Source of the DNA: Pseudomonadota bacterium | Lineage (GTDB): Bacteria; Desulfobacterota; Desulfobacteria; Desulfobacterales; Desulfobacteraceae | Direction: 5' to 3' | DNA: 64,000 nucleotides | Assembly (NCBI GenBank): GCA_018821535.1 | Contig: JAHJLV010000037.1 | Coordinates: 62,001 to 126,000, forward strand | Part shown: positions 27,120 to 36,389 of the stretch, piece after piece | How positions within the stretch are numbered: the first letter of the stretch is position 1 | How the letters are laid out: the number at the start of each line of letters is the position of its first letter | Position numbers and translations under genes: made by a program | Notes under the pieces: generated by a model | The model's database searches: none | Told to the model about the DNA's origin: nothing | What the model saw: the letters and a program-made list of their open reading frames with translations, nothing else

Positions 27120-28091
27120 CTATCGTCTCCCTGCAGTTTTTATGGCTTCAAAAACTGCATCAAGTTTGGATTCAATATCAGATGAAATCTGCCCTGTGTT
27201 GGTTTCAATATTAAAATCACCCTTGTGAAGAGACGGATCAGAACGGACAGACACCCTGCTTAAGGAATCAATCTGTTCGAAAAATTCATCCTTGATCATT
27301 TCAATATATTCATAATCCTCCAAAGATACGCTCAACGTAATTTCTTCAGGCTGGACAAGGGTTTTCAGTGCTTCCAGTATCATGGGCCTGACAATCTCAT
27401 CGTCCATCTCGATCCGGGCCAGAATCGTTTTTTTTGCAATCTGCTGAATCAGGGAAATAATATCTGCTTCATATCTGTCCACCAGCATATCAAGCAGATG
27501 ATCCGCTGTCTTCAAGGATTCTTCCAACCCGGTCAAAAACTCAACCGCTTTTTCTTTTGTCTGGCTTTCCCCTTTTGCCGTCCCTTGTTCAAGCCCGTGT
27601 TCAAAGCCTTTTTCATAACCGGTTTTAAGGCCTTCGTCTTCGCCTTTGATCAGCCCCTGTGTTTCTCCTGCTTTAAACCCCTCTTCATGGCCCCGGGCTT
27701 TGCCCTGCTCAATTCCCTGCTCCAGCCCTTTTTCAAATCCTTGTGCAAATCCCATTTCCTCAGGGGTCAATTCCGGCTCTTCAGGCAGGGATGCCTCATC
27801 TGAATCCACAGACAGACCTTCTTCCGGAATGATCTGTTCTTTTTTCCCCCCCCTGTCCTCATCAATTTCAATCAAGGGTGTAAAAACAACATCTTCCATC
27901 TCTTTTTTAAAATCATACATGGCCTTGAAGTCAACCGGCTCATCTTCTTTAAATTTAGGCTCATCAAACAACAGTTTGAACCGGTCAAAATCAGGATCAA
28001 GTTTCCTTTTATGATATGAGGATTCCGCATCAAGCTGTTCCAGACTTTGAATTTCCATCAGCCGGAACTGATCATCATCAGACAAGGACAT
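27120..28091 (-). CDS. fliH: Flagellar assembly protein FliH
   Basis: FliH holds and regulates FliI and docks it at the C ring. I start it at the ATG at 28091 (323 residues, MSLSDDDQF), where AAGGA has seven-base spacing; the frame is open to a TTG at 28109. It overlaps the fliG end by 14 bases. The middle (about residues 110-175) is a run of GxxxG steps such as GFEKGLEQGIEQGKARG, the repeat typical of FliH, here longer than usual. The C-terminal E2-stalk-like domain follows. Confidence 0.93.
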   Translation of the reverse strand: MSLSDDDQFRLMEIQSLEQLDAESSYHKRKLDPDFDRFKLLFDEPKFKEDEPVDFKAMYDFKKEMEDVVFTPLIEIDEDRGGKKEQIIPEEGLSVDSDEASLPEEPELTPEEMGFAQGFEKGLEQGIEQGKARGHEEGFKAGETQGLIKGEDEGLKTGYEKGFEHGLEQGTAKGESQTKEKAVEFLTGLEESLKTADHLLDMLVDRYEADIISLIQQIAKKTILARIEMDDEIVRPMILEALKTLVQPEEITLSVSLEDYEYIEMIKDEFFEQIDSLSRVSVRSDPSLHKGDFNIETNTGQISSDIESKLDAVFEAIKTAGRR

Positions 28092-29091
28092 CATCTTTTC
28101 CTTTTCCAAGGGTTATTGTACCGTCAGCCTCAAGTTCCTTGGCCGCGCGAACAACAGTCTGCTGAGCTTCTTCAACTTCTGTAAGACGTACAGGTCCCAT
28201 TGCCTCAAGGTCATCCTTGAGCATCTCACCGGCTCGCTGGGACAGATTGGAGAAGATTTTTTCTTTCATTTCATCTGTGGCTGTCTTAAGGGCATATGTC
28301 AACTGCTGACCTTCAACCTTCTTGAGAATCTCTCTCATGGCCATATCATCAATATTGGTCAGATCTTCAAACACAAACATCAGGTTACGGATATCATTTG
28401 CCATTTCCGGATTATCTTCTTCAACATATTCCATAACCGCATCTTCTGTTGATTTGTCCACACCATTGATAATATCCACAAGTACCTGAAGACCGCCGGC
28501 TTTTCCGCCAGGCCCTACTGCACCGGAAAGTTCAAGCTTCAATGCCTTGTCCACATCCCGCACAACATCCTCTGAAATCTGACCCAGACGTGCAATCCGC
28601 ATGGCAATATCCCCCTTGAGCTCTTCAGGAAGCGCCATCAGAATCTCTGATGAAATCTCGGACGGCATGTGTGCCAGGATCATGGCAATGGTCTGGGGAT
28701 GCTCTCCTTCCACATACCCTGCAAGGGTTCCGACATTTACATTCCGGCTCCATATAAACGGCTTTTCCTGTTTTTTCTTTTCAAGATCTCCCAGTATTGC
28801 ACTGGCATTTTTGGGATCCATGGTATTTCTGACAATATTTTTGACAAAGGAGTCACTTTCAATAATCATCTTTGATTCCCCTTCAAAACTGTTTACAAAA
28901 TCAAGGGATACCGCCTTTAACATTTCAGGGGTGATATGATCAATTGAAGACATCTCAAAAGCCACATCCGCAACTTCCTGTTCATTCATCTTGGAAAATA
29001 CCCGGGTGGCATACTCTTCACCCATTGCCATCAGGAATATTGCAGCTTTTCTAGGGCCTGATATATTTTTAGGATCCAATACATCCACCAT
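28078..29091 (-). CDS. fliG: Flagellar motor switch protein FliG
   Basis: FliG is the rotor protein that meets the stator. The 337-residue protein has the N-terminal FliF-binding domain (GPRKAAIFLMAMGEEYATRV), the EHPQTIAMILAHM motif of the middle domain (about 131-143), and the C-terminal torque domain with MFVFEDLTNIDDMAMREIL and its charged helix (TDEMKEKIFSNLSQRAGEML). Start is the ATG two bases after the fliF stop. Confidence 0.97.
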   Translation of the reverse strand: MVDVLDPKNISGPRKAAIFLMAMGEEYATRVFSKMNEQEVADVAFEMSSIDHITPEMLKAVSLDFVNSFEGESKMIIESDSFVKNIVRNTMDPKNASAILGDLEKKKQEKPFIWSRNVNVGTLAGYVEGEHPQTIAMILAHMPSEISSEILMALPEELKGDIAMRIARLGQISEDVVRDVDKALKLELSGAVGPGGKAGGLQVLVDIINGVDKSTEDAVMEYVEEDNPEMANDIRNLMFVFEDLTNIDDMAMREILKKVEGQQLTYALKTATDEMKEKIFSNLSQRAGEMLKDDLEAMGPVRLTEVEEAQQTVVRAAKELEADGTITLGKGKDDVLV

Positions 29092-29093
29092 GA

Positions 29094-30815
29094 TTAATCC
29101 TCCTCCTCCTCTGCCTCTACTTCACTGATCCATCCTCGAATGATATTCACTGTCTTGGCAAAATCTTTCTGGGCATAATATTTTGCTTTTTCATGCACCG
29201 GCATATTCACAAGATAGGATGCTTTTTCCGATGGGGCCATCGTCTTGATGAATTCCTCTTTTTGATCCGGTGTCATCAATTCAAGGAATTCCTGCTGCTG
29301 TTTGGCATCCATATCCTTAAACTCGATCTGCTTTTCATCATGGCCAAGCAGTTCTGTCTCATCAGGCCCCGGCAGCGCTTCCAGCTCAACTGTTGTTTTA
29401 ATCTCCTTAACTGTCCGCGCTATGGGCCGTATGACAAACAGGAACAACAGCACAACAATCAACAGATTGCCGATAAGCCGACCATATTCCTTGTGTACGG
29501 TTTTAAGAACAGACTGCGGCGGCTCATCCATATCCACATCTGCAATGGAAGCAAAGGGAAAACTTTCCATGGAAACCTGATCACTTCTATCCTCATTATA
29601 TCCCATTGATTTGATAACAATATCCCTGAACTGTTTCATTTCCTCTTCTGATCTGGGGATATAAACTTTTTGTCTTTTCCCGTTTTCATCATCTCTGTAT
29701 TCATATTTGCCATCCACAACAGCAGCCACAGACAAACGGGAAAGAACTGCCATGGGTTTTTGGACTTCCCTGATCCGTTTACTGATTTCAAAATTAAAGG
29801 TATCATCGCTTTTATTGACCAGTTCATTATTCTGGAGCCCGGCAAGTCCGTCTTCACCGACAATCGGATTCACACTGGAAGGTGTGGGAGTTTCTTCAGA
29901 AATGGTTTTCATTTGTTCCGCCCGGTTCTTGCGGCTTCGGACAAATTCCCCCCCCCGTTCCAGAGGATCATAAATCTCCTCATTCACATCATCTTTTGAG
30001 AAATCCATTTCAGAAGTTACCCGGACAATCGCCTTGTCTTTTCCGACGATTCTTTCAAGCATGCTCTGGATTCTTTTGGCCAGATTCTCTTCAAAACGGA
30101 TCTTGTATTTGTACTGGGCATCGGCAAAATTCTGGGCAGTGATCTTGGCCTGTTCCTCTTCGGATTTGCCTTCAAAAAGAATCCTGCCCGCGGTATCCAC
30201 TATCGTGACAAGCTTTGGTGTCAGCCCCTGTATGGAGCTTGCCACAAGGTGAGCAATGGCTTCAACATTTTCCTTTGCCAGATCCGAATTCAATTCAAGC
30301 AGGATGGAAGCAGAAGGCTCTTTTACCTCTTCTGCAAATACAGATTCCTTTGGAAGAACAATCATGACCCTGGCGGATTTCACCTCATCAAAAGCACTGA
30401 TGGTTCTGGCCAGTTCTCCTTGAATCGCCCTTGTTTTATTAATTTTCTGAACAAATTCAGTTGTCCCGAATTCTGTCTTGTCAAATATTTCAAACCCAAC
30501 CCCGCCCCCCTTGGGGATACCTTCTCTGGCCATTGAAAGCCGGACATCATATACCGATTCTTCGGGAACCAGAATGGTTGTCCCGTCTCCGGTAAGCCGG
30601 TATGCAATATTATCCGCTTTTAATTTTTCCACCACCATTGCCGCATCATCTTTTTCAAGCCCGTGATATGCTGCTTTAAACGGCGTTTTATTTGTCAGAA
30701 TAAAAAGGGAGGTAAATCCGACAACAACAATCAGAGCAAAAAGGCCCAGGGCAATTTTACGGGCCACAGGCAACTCTTTGAATGTTGTAATGATTCTTTC
30801 AATGACTGGGTTCAT
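29094..30815 (-). CDS. fliF: Flagellar MS-ring protein FliF
   Basis: FliF forms the MS ring. The 573-residue protein has an N-terminal membrane helix (about 20-42), ring-building domains (YHGLEKDDAAMVVEKL, then AREGIPKGGGVGFEIFD and KINKTRAIQGELARTI), a second membrane helix (about 437-460) and the C-terminal FliG-binding tail that ends in NIIRGWISEVEAEEEED. Length and domain order are as expected. Preceded by fliE with a 34-base gap. Confidence 0.97.
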   Translation of the reverse strand: MNPVIERIITTFKELPVARKIALGLFALIVVVGFTSLFILTNKTPFKAAYHGLEKDDAAMVVEKLKADNIAYRLTGDGTTILVPEESVYDVRLSMAREGIPKGGGVGFEIFDKTEFGTTEFVQKINKTRAIQGELARTISAFDEVKSARVMIVLPKESVFAEEVKEPSASILLELNSDLAKENVEAIAHLVASSIQGLTPKLVTIVDTAGRILFEGKSEEEQAKITAQNFADAQYKYKIRFEENLAKRIQSMLERIVGKDKAIVRVTSEMDFSKDDVNEEIYDPLERGGEFVRSRKNRAEQMKTISEETPTPSSVNPIVGEDGLAGLQNNELVNKSDDTFNFEISKRIREVQKPMAVLSRLSVAAVVDGKYEYRDDENGKRQKVYIPRSEEEMKQFRDIVIKSMGYNEDRSDQVSMESFPFASIADVDMDEPPQSVLKTVHKEYGRLIGNLLIVVLLFLFVIRPIARTVKEIKTTVELEALPGPDETELLGHDEKQIEFKDMDAKQQQEFLELMTPDQKEEFIKTMAPSEKASYLVNMPVHEKAKYYAQKDFAKTVNIIRGWISEVEAEEEED

Positions 30816-30849
30816 AAACCTGTATCACTCCATTTTGGCTTGACCATAA

Positions 30850-31140
30850 TCAAATCTGCATTCTCATGACTTCATTATACGCTGACATCACTTTATTTCT
30901 CACCTGGGCAAAAACCTTCAGGGTTGTATCTGCTTTGCCGATAGCCATCATCCCTTCATGAAGCCCCATTTCCCCGAGAATCACCTTTTCAATGGAGTCA
31001 TCTGCGATATGCTGTTTGGTATTCACATCCTTTATTGCCGCTTCTATTCTCTGGAAAAACTCAGGACTGCGCCGGTTTATCCTGTCCTGCAAAGGTTCTG
31101 TGTTCAGAGAAATTTTCCCTGTGCCGCTGATTGAATTCAT
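30850..31140 (-). CDS. fliE: Hook-basal body protein FliE
   Basis: FliE links the MS ring to the rod and is the first export substrate. The 96-residue length fits. The C-terminal half has the family pattern GEMGLHEGMMAIGKADTTLK and VRNKVMSAYNEVMRMQI. It lies between flgC and fliF in the standard flgB-flgC-fliE-fliF order. Confidence 0.94.
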   Translation of the reverse strand: MNSISGTGKISLNTEPLQDRINRRSPEFFQRIEAAIKDVNTKQHIADDSIEKVILGEMGLHEGMMAIGKADTTLKVFAQVRNKVMSAYNEVMRMQI

Positions 31141-31155
31141 CGTTTTTTACTCCTG

Positions 31156-31653
31156 TTATTTACCGATCTCAAGGGCTTTCAAGACCATATCTTTTGTTGC
31201 TGAAAGTGCTGTAACGCTTGCCTCATAACTTCTTTTGGCCACCAAAAGGTCTGCAATTTCCGTCAGATGATCCACATTGGGCATTTTCACATAACCGGTT
31301 TGCGGATCAGCATCCGGATGGGAAGGATTATAAACAAGTGCAAAATCCTCCTGGGATTCAACAATCTGATCCACCCTGACACCGGTGCCTTTATCGGGTT
31401 TTTTTTCATCACCGAATTCAATGGGTGACAAATAAATCCCCGCCTGCTGCGCCTTTAGCTGTTTTTCTTCAATCACGCTTTTAAATGAATCAATGTCATC
31501 GCCCTTGAAAACCACCATTTTTCTTCTATACGGTCCCCCGTCTTTTGTCCGGGTGGTATCCACATTGGCAAGATTTTCAGCAATGACGTTCATCTTTGTT
31601 CTGTGGGCGGCCAGGGCAGTGCCGCTGATCTTTGATGCATTCAATAAATCCAT
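31156..31653 (-). CDS. flgC: Proximal rod protein FlgC
   Basis: A 165-residue rod component. The N-terminus ISGTALAAHRTKMNVIAENL with NVDTTRTKDGGPYRRK and the C-terminal VKMPNVDHLTEIADLLVAKR are the FlgC signatures, with the closing SYEASVTALSATKDMVLKAL. It starts three bases after flgB. Confidence 0.96.
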   Translation of the reverse strand: MDLLNASKISGTALAAHRTKMNVIAENLANVDTTRTKDGGPYRRKMVVFKGDDIDSFKSVIEEKQLKAQQAGIYLSPIEFGDEKKPDKGTGVRVDQIVESQEDFALVYNPSHPDADPQTGYVKMPNVDHLTEIADLLVAKRSYEASVTALSATKDMVLKALEIGK

Positions 31654-31656
31654 ATA

Positions 31657-32070
31657 TTACCTGCCTCCCTCGTCAATTGAATAATTCAGTATTTTCATTT
31701 TTCGAAGCAGCATCTCTGTTGTGGCCCGATATTTAATATTGTTCTGGGTGAGATTCATCATTTCCGTATCAATATTCACAGAGTCCAGATGATAAATATC
31801 AACATCTTCACTTGCTTCACCATTGATATCTGAAGATGCATTTATATCGTAAGGCGAAAGATGTTTATAATGTGTTTTATCCAGGAAATCAGGCTCTTTT
31901 TTCCCCATCACCCGATTCAGTGTTGTATTAAAATCCAGATCCTGCGGTGTATATCCAATGGTATCCATATTGGCAATATTACCGGCGATCAGATTATGGC
32001 GTTTAGCTGACACATCAAGTGATTTTTCAATCAATTTTATCGTGTGTCCGAAAATTCTTGAATCAGCCAT
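31657..32070 (-). CDS. flgB: Proximal rod protein FlgB
   Basis: A 137-residue rod component and first gene of the flgB-to-motE operon. The N-terminal KSLDVSAKRHNLIAGNIANM and TIGYTPQDLDFNTTL match FlgB; the C-terminal MNLTQNNIKYRATTEMLLRK is the matching coiled-coil end. A sigma-54 promoter lies 67 bases upstream. Confidence 0.96.
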   Translation of the reverse strand: MADSRIFGHTIKLIEKSLDVSAKRHNLIAGNIANMDTIGYTPQDLDFNTTLNRVMGKKEPDFLDKTHYKHLSPYDINASSDINGEASEDVDIYHLDSVNIDTEMMNLTQNNIKYRATTEMLLRKMKILNYSIDEGGR

Positions 32071-32136
32071 GTTTATCCTTTAAATAGAATTAAAAACAAA
32101 TATCATATCCAAAAAACAATCCGTAACGATTGCTTT

Positions 32137-32153
32137 TGCAATTTATATGCCTA
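32137..32153 (-). promoter_or_regulatory. Sigma-54 promoter of the flgB-to-motE operon
   Basis: On the minus strand TAGGCATATAAATTGCA, with GG and GC 12 bases apart. The -24 element is AGGCAT rather than TGGCAC, so it is somewhat weaker than the others. It ends 67 bases before the flgB ATG. Confidence 0.75.
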
Positions 32154-32161
32154 AACTGAAA

Positions 32162-33526
32162 TCAGATAGAGTCTTTATATTCGTGAAGTTTGTTTCGGAG
32201 GGTTCGGACACTGATACCCAGAATTTTTGCAGCGTGAGTCCGGTTGCCTTCTGTCTGGTCAAGTGTTTTATAAATCATCTTTTGTTCCATGGTTTTCAAG
32301 GAAACCGGTTCGGCCTCATCGCCTGCATTCACAAAAGGTTCCATTATCCGGCCATCTTCATTACAGCTGTCGATCATTAAATTTTCAGGTATGATCCATT
32401 CAGAATCTGCAAGAAGCACTGCCCGGTGTATTATATTTTCAAGCTCCCGGACATTTCCGGAAAAAGAATGCCTCTGCAAAAGACGGGCGGCCTGGGTTGT
32501 CAATCCTTTGACATTTCTACCGTCAATTTTACAGTATTTTTGAATAAAAAACTCACATAATAAATCAAGGTCCCCTTTTCGGTCCCTTAACGGCGGAATC
32601 ACCAGAGGAATGGTATTCAAGCGGTGAAAAAGGTCTTCTCTAAAATCATTGTCTTCGACTGCTTTTTTTGCGTCCCGGTTGGTGGTGGCGATCACCCGGA
32701 CATCGACCTCCACAGGTTCAATGCCGCCAACCCGATCAACAACTTTTTCCTGGAGCACTCTGAGCAGTTTTGCCTGAAGATGAAACTGCATTTCGGTAAT
32801 CTCATCCAGAAACAATGTTCCTTTATGCGCCAGTTCAAATTTTCCGATTTTACGGGAGATTGCGCCTGTAAATGCACCCTTTTCATGACCGAACAGTTCG
32901 CTTTCCAGAAGATTTTCCGGCAAAGCCGCACAGTTGACTGCAATGAACGGCTGATTGTGTCTGCCGCTCTTCTCATGGATATATTTTGCAAACAGTTCTT
33001 TTCCCGTACCGCTTTCGCCCTGGATCAGGACAGATGCGCTTGAATCTGCCACCCGGGCAGCAAGCGTCAACAATTGCCGGATACCTTCATCTTTTGCAAT
33101 AATTTTTACTTTTTTATGGGAAAAAGAGGGCGAAGACTTGATGGCCGGTGCAAGCTGTGCAAGTTTTACAAATGCTCTTTTGGCCTGCAGATGAAGCTGT
33201 TCAAGCTCAACCGGACGGACAAGATAATCCAGTGCGCCAAGCTTCATCAGATTGACTGCATGCTCAAGCACAGGCTCCTGGCTTAAAAAAAGCACCTGGC
33301 AGATCATATTGTTTTCATTGATTTTTTTCAGGAAGTCAACCGCGGAAAGACCTGGAGTTGCAACATCTGAAATCACCAGATCTGTTTTGTTTTCTTTCAG
33401 ATAGGAAAACACCTGCGATCCATCAGGTATTGCATCCACCAGAAAACCAAGGTCCTCAAAAAACCGGGCATATGCCATTCTCTCTTTGGGATTTTCAAGT
33501 ATAATAAGAATTCTGTGTCCCGGCAT
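32162..33526 (-). CDS. Sigma-54-dependent response regulator (FlrC/NtrC-like) with a worn receiver
   Basis: A 454-residue bacterial enhancer-binding protein. It has a receiver (1-120), an AAA+ domain (about 140-370) with Walker A GESGTGKE and the sigma-54 contact loop GAFTGA, then a Fis-type helix-turn-helix ([20 protein letters not shown]). The receiver keeps the phosphoacceptor Asp54 (VISD) but the first acidic pair is Glu11-Asn12 and the conserved Lys before Pro is Arg (LVRP), so phosphorylation may be altered. It is encoded directly before flgB, as expected for the activator of class III flagellar operons. It follows the TPR gene by 25 bases, probably in one operon. Confidence 0.92.
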   Translation of the reverse strand: MPGHRILIILENPKERMAYARFFEDLGFLVDAIPDGSQVFSYLKENKTDLVISDVATPGLSAVDFLKKINENNMICQVLFLSQEPVLEHAVNLMKLGALDYLVRPVELEQLHLQAKRAFVKLAQLAPAIKSSPSFSHKKVKIIAKDEGIRQLLTLAARVADSSASVLIQGESGTGKELFAKYIHEKSGRHNQPFIAVNCAALPENLLESELFGHEKGAFTGAISRKIGKFELAHKGTLFLDEITEMQFHLQAKLLRVLQEKVVDRVGGIEPVEVDVRVIATTNRDAKKAVEDNDFREDLFHRLNTIPLVIPPLRDRKGDLDLLCEFFIQKYCKIDGRNVKGLTTQAARLLQRHSFSGNVRELENIIHRAVLLADSEWIIPENLMIDSCNEDGRIMEPFVNAGDEAEPVSLKTMEQKMIYKTLDQTEGNRTHAAKILGISVRTLRNKLHEYKDSI

Positions 33527-33551
33527 ATTGTTCTGGTTTCCTTACATCCTC

Positions 33552-36179
33552 CTAAGAATTCTGAACCGCTTCTGCCAATTCCAGCGTATCCAGTCGTTGC
33601 TGTGCAAGTCTTGCCCAGACAGAATCATCAGATGTCACCACCTGTTTGTATGCATCCTTGGCTTTCTGAAGAATATTTGCCTTTTGATACGCATCCCCAA
33701 GCAGAAAACCCAGATTTGCTTTCTCCTGTGCATCTGCTGAAAAACTTAATGCCTTTAAATACGCATCAGCAGATTTCACATAAAGTTTGAGTCCAATATA
33801 TGATCTTCCAAGCTCCTTGTAAACAGCTGTAAGAAAATCATAGTTTTCACCCGGAGCCAGCGCTGCTTCTTTTGCCGCCTTCTCACGAAGAGAAGCAACT
33901 GTATTTAAATCCCCTTTATGCTCATATACATTTGAATGAGAAAACAAAATCCTGGCCTTTTCCAGATGATTTTCAGATATTCCATATGCGGTATCAAATC
34001 TTTGAGATGACAGGGCATACTGTTTTTTATCCAGATAAATCCTGCCGGCCCGCAACAAAGCTTCTCCCCTGTTCCTGCTTTTTGGAAATCTTTTGGGAAA
34101 GGCATCAAATAATTTCAGTGCATCCTCTTTTCTTCCGGATTCATCCATCGCAATACCCAGACCAAGAAGAAGCTGCTCTGACCGTGAAGACCTTTTATAC
34201 TGTTTATATGCATTTATCAAATGATTAAATGCCTGATCATATAATTTTGCATCAAGATAGGCAAGCCCGACACTCAAGGCAATTTTTCGGCTCCCCATTC
34301 TGTCTATGCGGTTATGCTCAAGCTCATATCGATTCAGTACCTTTGTAAAACTGTCTTCTTTAAGCTGTTTTTGAAACAAGGCTTCGTATGCTTTTTGCAT
34401 CAGCTTGACCGCCTCATACCGCAGCCCTCGTGGATGCGTTGACAAAAGGTCCTCTATTTCCTTGATGCATTTATCATATTCACCGGTTCTCTGATAGATT
34501 TCCGCCAACCGCATCATGGCAATTCTGGCATAAGAATTTTCCGGGAATTTCTTTTTGATCATTTCATAAATCTGCATTTTATCGGCATCTTTTTTCATAT
34601 ACCGGGCAAGGCCGATTGAACTTGCAATATATCCTTCAGAGTCCGGATATTTTTCCCGAACCAGCTCATACAGCTTGACTGCCTTTTCTTCATTATTTTC
34701 CATGCCGTAGGTATCGCCGACCTTGCTTAAGATCACATCAATACCTTTAATATCAGGAAACAGATTCGTTACACGAATCAATGCTTCACGGGCTTCCGTG
34801 CTCTGACCGACTTCAAAATTGGCATTACCGATATTCAGCAGAAGTTCAGAGGAGGAATACACCTTGTTCGGGCTGGACTGAACAACAAAATTCAAAATTT
34901 TCAGTGCATCCAGATACTGTCGTTTCTTAAAAAGGGATCTTCCATATCCAATACCCGCATCGGCAATATAACTGTTTTCAACAGGGTCTTCAAAAACCTG
35001 TTTAAAAAATATCAGTGCCTTGTCTTCATAGTTTTTTCGGTCATAGATATCGGCCAGATGGTATGTTATTTCAGGAAGCCCTGAATAGGTCAGATATCCC
35101 TGTTTAACAATATTAAAATATCCTTCTGCTGCGGACAGATTGTCTAATTTTTTTTGTATCAGCCCGACAGATGCATACCCATAAGGCAATAACAAGGACT
35201 TGGGATACATCACCAGCGCATCCTGGAACATGCGTTCGGCCTGTATCCATTTTGCAGAATCATCTTCCGGCAGATTTTTATAAAACGCATATGCCCTTAA
35301 AAAATACGCCTGTTCAGGACAGGCAATATTTCCCTGAAAAATATATTGATCCAGAACATTAAACGCATCTTTTTCAAGGCCTTTTTTCAACAACATCAAT
35401 GCATTGGCAATCTGTTTTGAATCACATTTAGTTTCAGTGACAGCCACTAAAATATCGCTGATGTCTCCGTTCAGATTCGTTTTCTGCCGTTCACCAGGGA
35501 CATGAACTGTGGCTTTCCCGACTTTAACCGGTCTTTCTATTTTATTTTTGCCGGTATCGCTTTTCTGGGTTTTCAGATTGCCCTTCAGGGGAGGAATATC
35601 TTCTTTTTTAATTGTCAGGCTTTCCTGAGAAGCCCCCGTGTCCGAATCTGCATCAGAAACAGCAACAACCGGTTCTTCAGCCGGCTTTTTTTCTGTCACA
35701 GTAACAGCAGAGACCTTTTCAGTCACCTCTGAAACAGCGGGAACCTCTGGAATTATTCTCTTTGTCCGGAGGGTCTCAAGATTGATAATAAAACTTGAAT
35801 CCGATGAATTAAAATCGGTTTTGACCTGTTCATATTTACGATTGCTGGTAAAAATTACGGCAAGAACATTGCCCTGCAGATTTTCCATCACCACATTCAC
35901 AATGGATGAATTCTCTTTCCCCAGTATTTGAAACCCCTTTTCAACCTGTGCATTTTTCAGTGCCACCAGAAGTTCTTTATCTGCAATCTGGATCACCTTG
36001 ACAGGGGTTTTTTGGGCAATAAAAATTTTAACAGACAGCGGCTCATGCAAAATCTGTATTTTTTTGATCAAAACTTTTTGCGCCCATGCAGAGGATGGCA
36101 AAAAACCAGGCACAAGGCACAATATGATCAAAATGTGCCATACGTGAAATAAATTACTTGATTTGTGGTTTGATTTCAT
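33552..36179 (-). CDS. Large exported TPR-repeat protein with an AMIN-like N-terminal domain
   Basis: An 875-residue protein with a Sec signal (residues about 10-34, ending SSAWA). A beta-rich domain follows (35-145, HEPLSVKIFIAQKTPVKVIQ, resembling AMIN domains that bind the cell wall), then a charged linker (150-245) and many TPR units (from about 260 to 870), for example GYGRSLFKKRQYLDALKIL and LEKARILFSHSNVYEHKG. It is probably periplasmic. It has its own sigma-54 promoter and sits upstream of the flagellar activator, so it likely serves flagellar or envelope assembly; its exact role is unknown. Confidence 0.8.
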   Translation of the reverse strand: MKSNHKSSNLFHVWHILIILCLVPGFLPSSAWAQKVLIKKIQILHEPLSVKIFIAQKTPVKVIQIADKELLVALKNAQVEKGFQILGKENSSIVNVVMENLQGNVLAVIFTSNRKYEQVKTDFNSSDSSFIINLETLRTKRIIPEVPAVSEVTEKVSAVTVTEKKPAEEPVVAVSDADSDTGASQESLTIKKEDIPPLKGNLKTQKSDTGKNKIERPVKVGKATVHVPGERQKTNLNGDISDILVAVTETKCDSKQIANALMLLKKGLEKDAFNVLDQYIFQGNIACPEQAYFLRAYAFYKNLPEDDSAKWIQAERMFQDALVMYPKSLLLPYGYASVGLIQKKLDNLSAAEGYFNIVKQGYLTYSGLPEITYHLADIYDRKNYEDKALIFFKQVFEDPVENSYIADAGIGYGRSLFKKRQYLDALKILNFVVQSSPNKVYSSSELLLNIGNANFEVGQSTEAREALIRVTNLFPDIKGIDVILSKVGDTYGMENNEEKAVKLYELVREKYPDSEGYIASSIGLARYMKKDADKMQIYEMIKKKFPENSYARIAMMRLAEIYQRTGEYDKCIKEIEDLLSTHPRGLRYEAVKLMQKAYEALFQKQLKEDSFTKVLNRYELEHNRIDRMGSRKIALSVGLAYLDAKLYDQAFNHLINAYKQYKRSSRSEQLLLGLGIAMDESGRKEDALKLFDAFPKRFPKSRNRGEALLRAGRIYLDKKQYALSSQRFDTAYGISENHLEKARILFSHSNVYEHKGDLNTVASLREKAAKEAALAPGENYDFLTAVYKELGRSYIGLKLYVKSADAYLKALSFSADAQEKANLGFLLGDAYQKANILQKAKDAYKQVVTSDDSVWARLAQQRLDTLELAEAVQNS

Positions 36180-36228
36180 AATCTCTACTTTGCGTTATAG
36201 ATTGATATTATCTCGAAAAATTAATCAA

Positions 36229-36244
36229 AGCAAGTAATATGCCA
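36229..36244 (-). promoter_or_regulatory. Sigma-54 promoter of the TPR protein / activator operon
   Basis: On the minus strand TGGCATATTACTTGCT, with GG and GC 12 bases apart, ending 50 bases before the ATG at 36179. It places the large TPR protein and the FlrC-like activator in the sigma-54 regulon. The rest of 36180-36389 is AT-rich without a gene. Confidence 0.82.
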
Positions 36245-36389
36245 TATCACTATATCAAGTACAGATTAACAGATCAAAGCAATGAATTAAAGCGCTGATT
36301 CATGAACAGCTTATTTTCAGAACAAAAGAATATAATTTTAATACAGAAGTTAATCTCAAAACAGAGTCAAAAAAATGACGCTTTTTTGC

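Noticed and set aside
34575..34585. TTATCGGC-type matches considered as sigma-28 promoter boxes
   Set aside because: They lie inside coding sequence and lack the TAAA part at the right distance.
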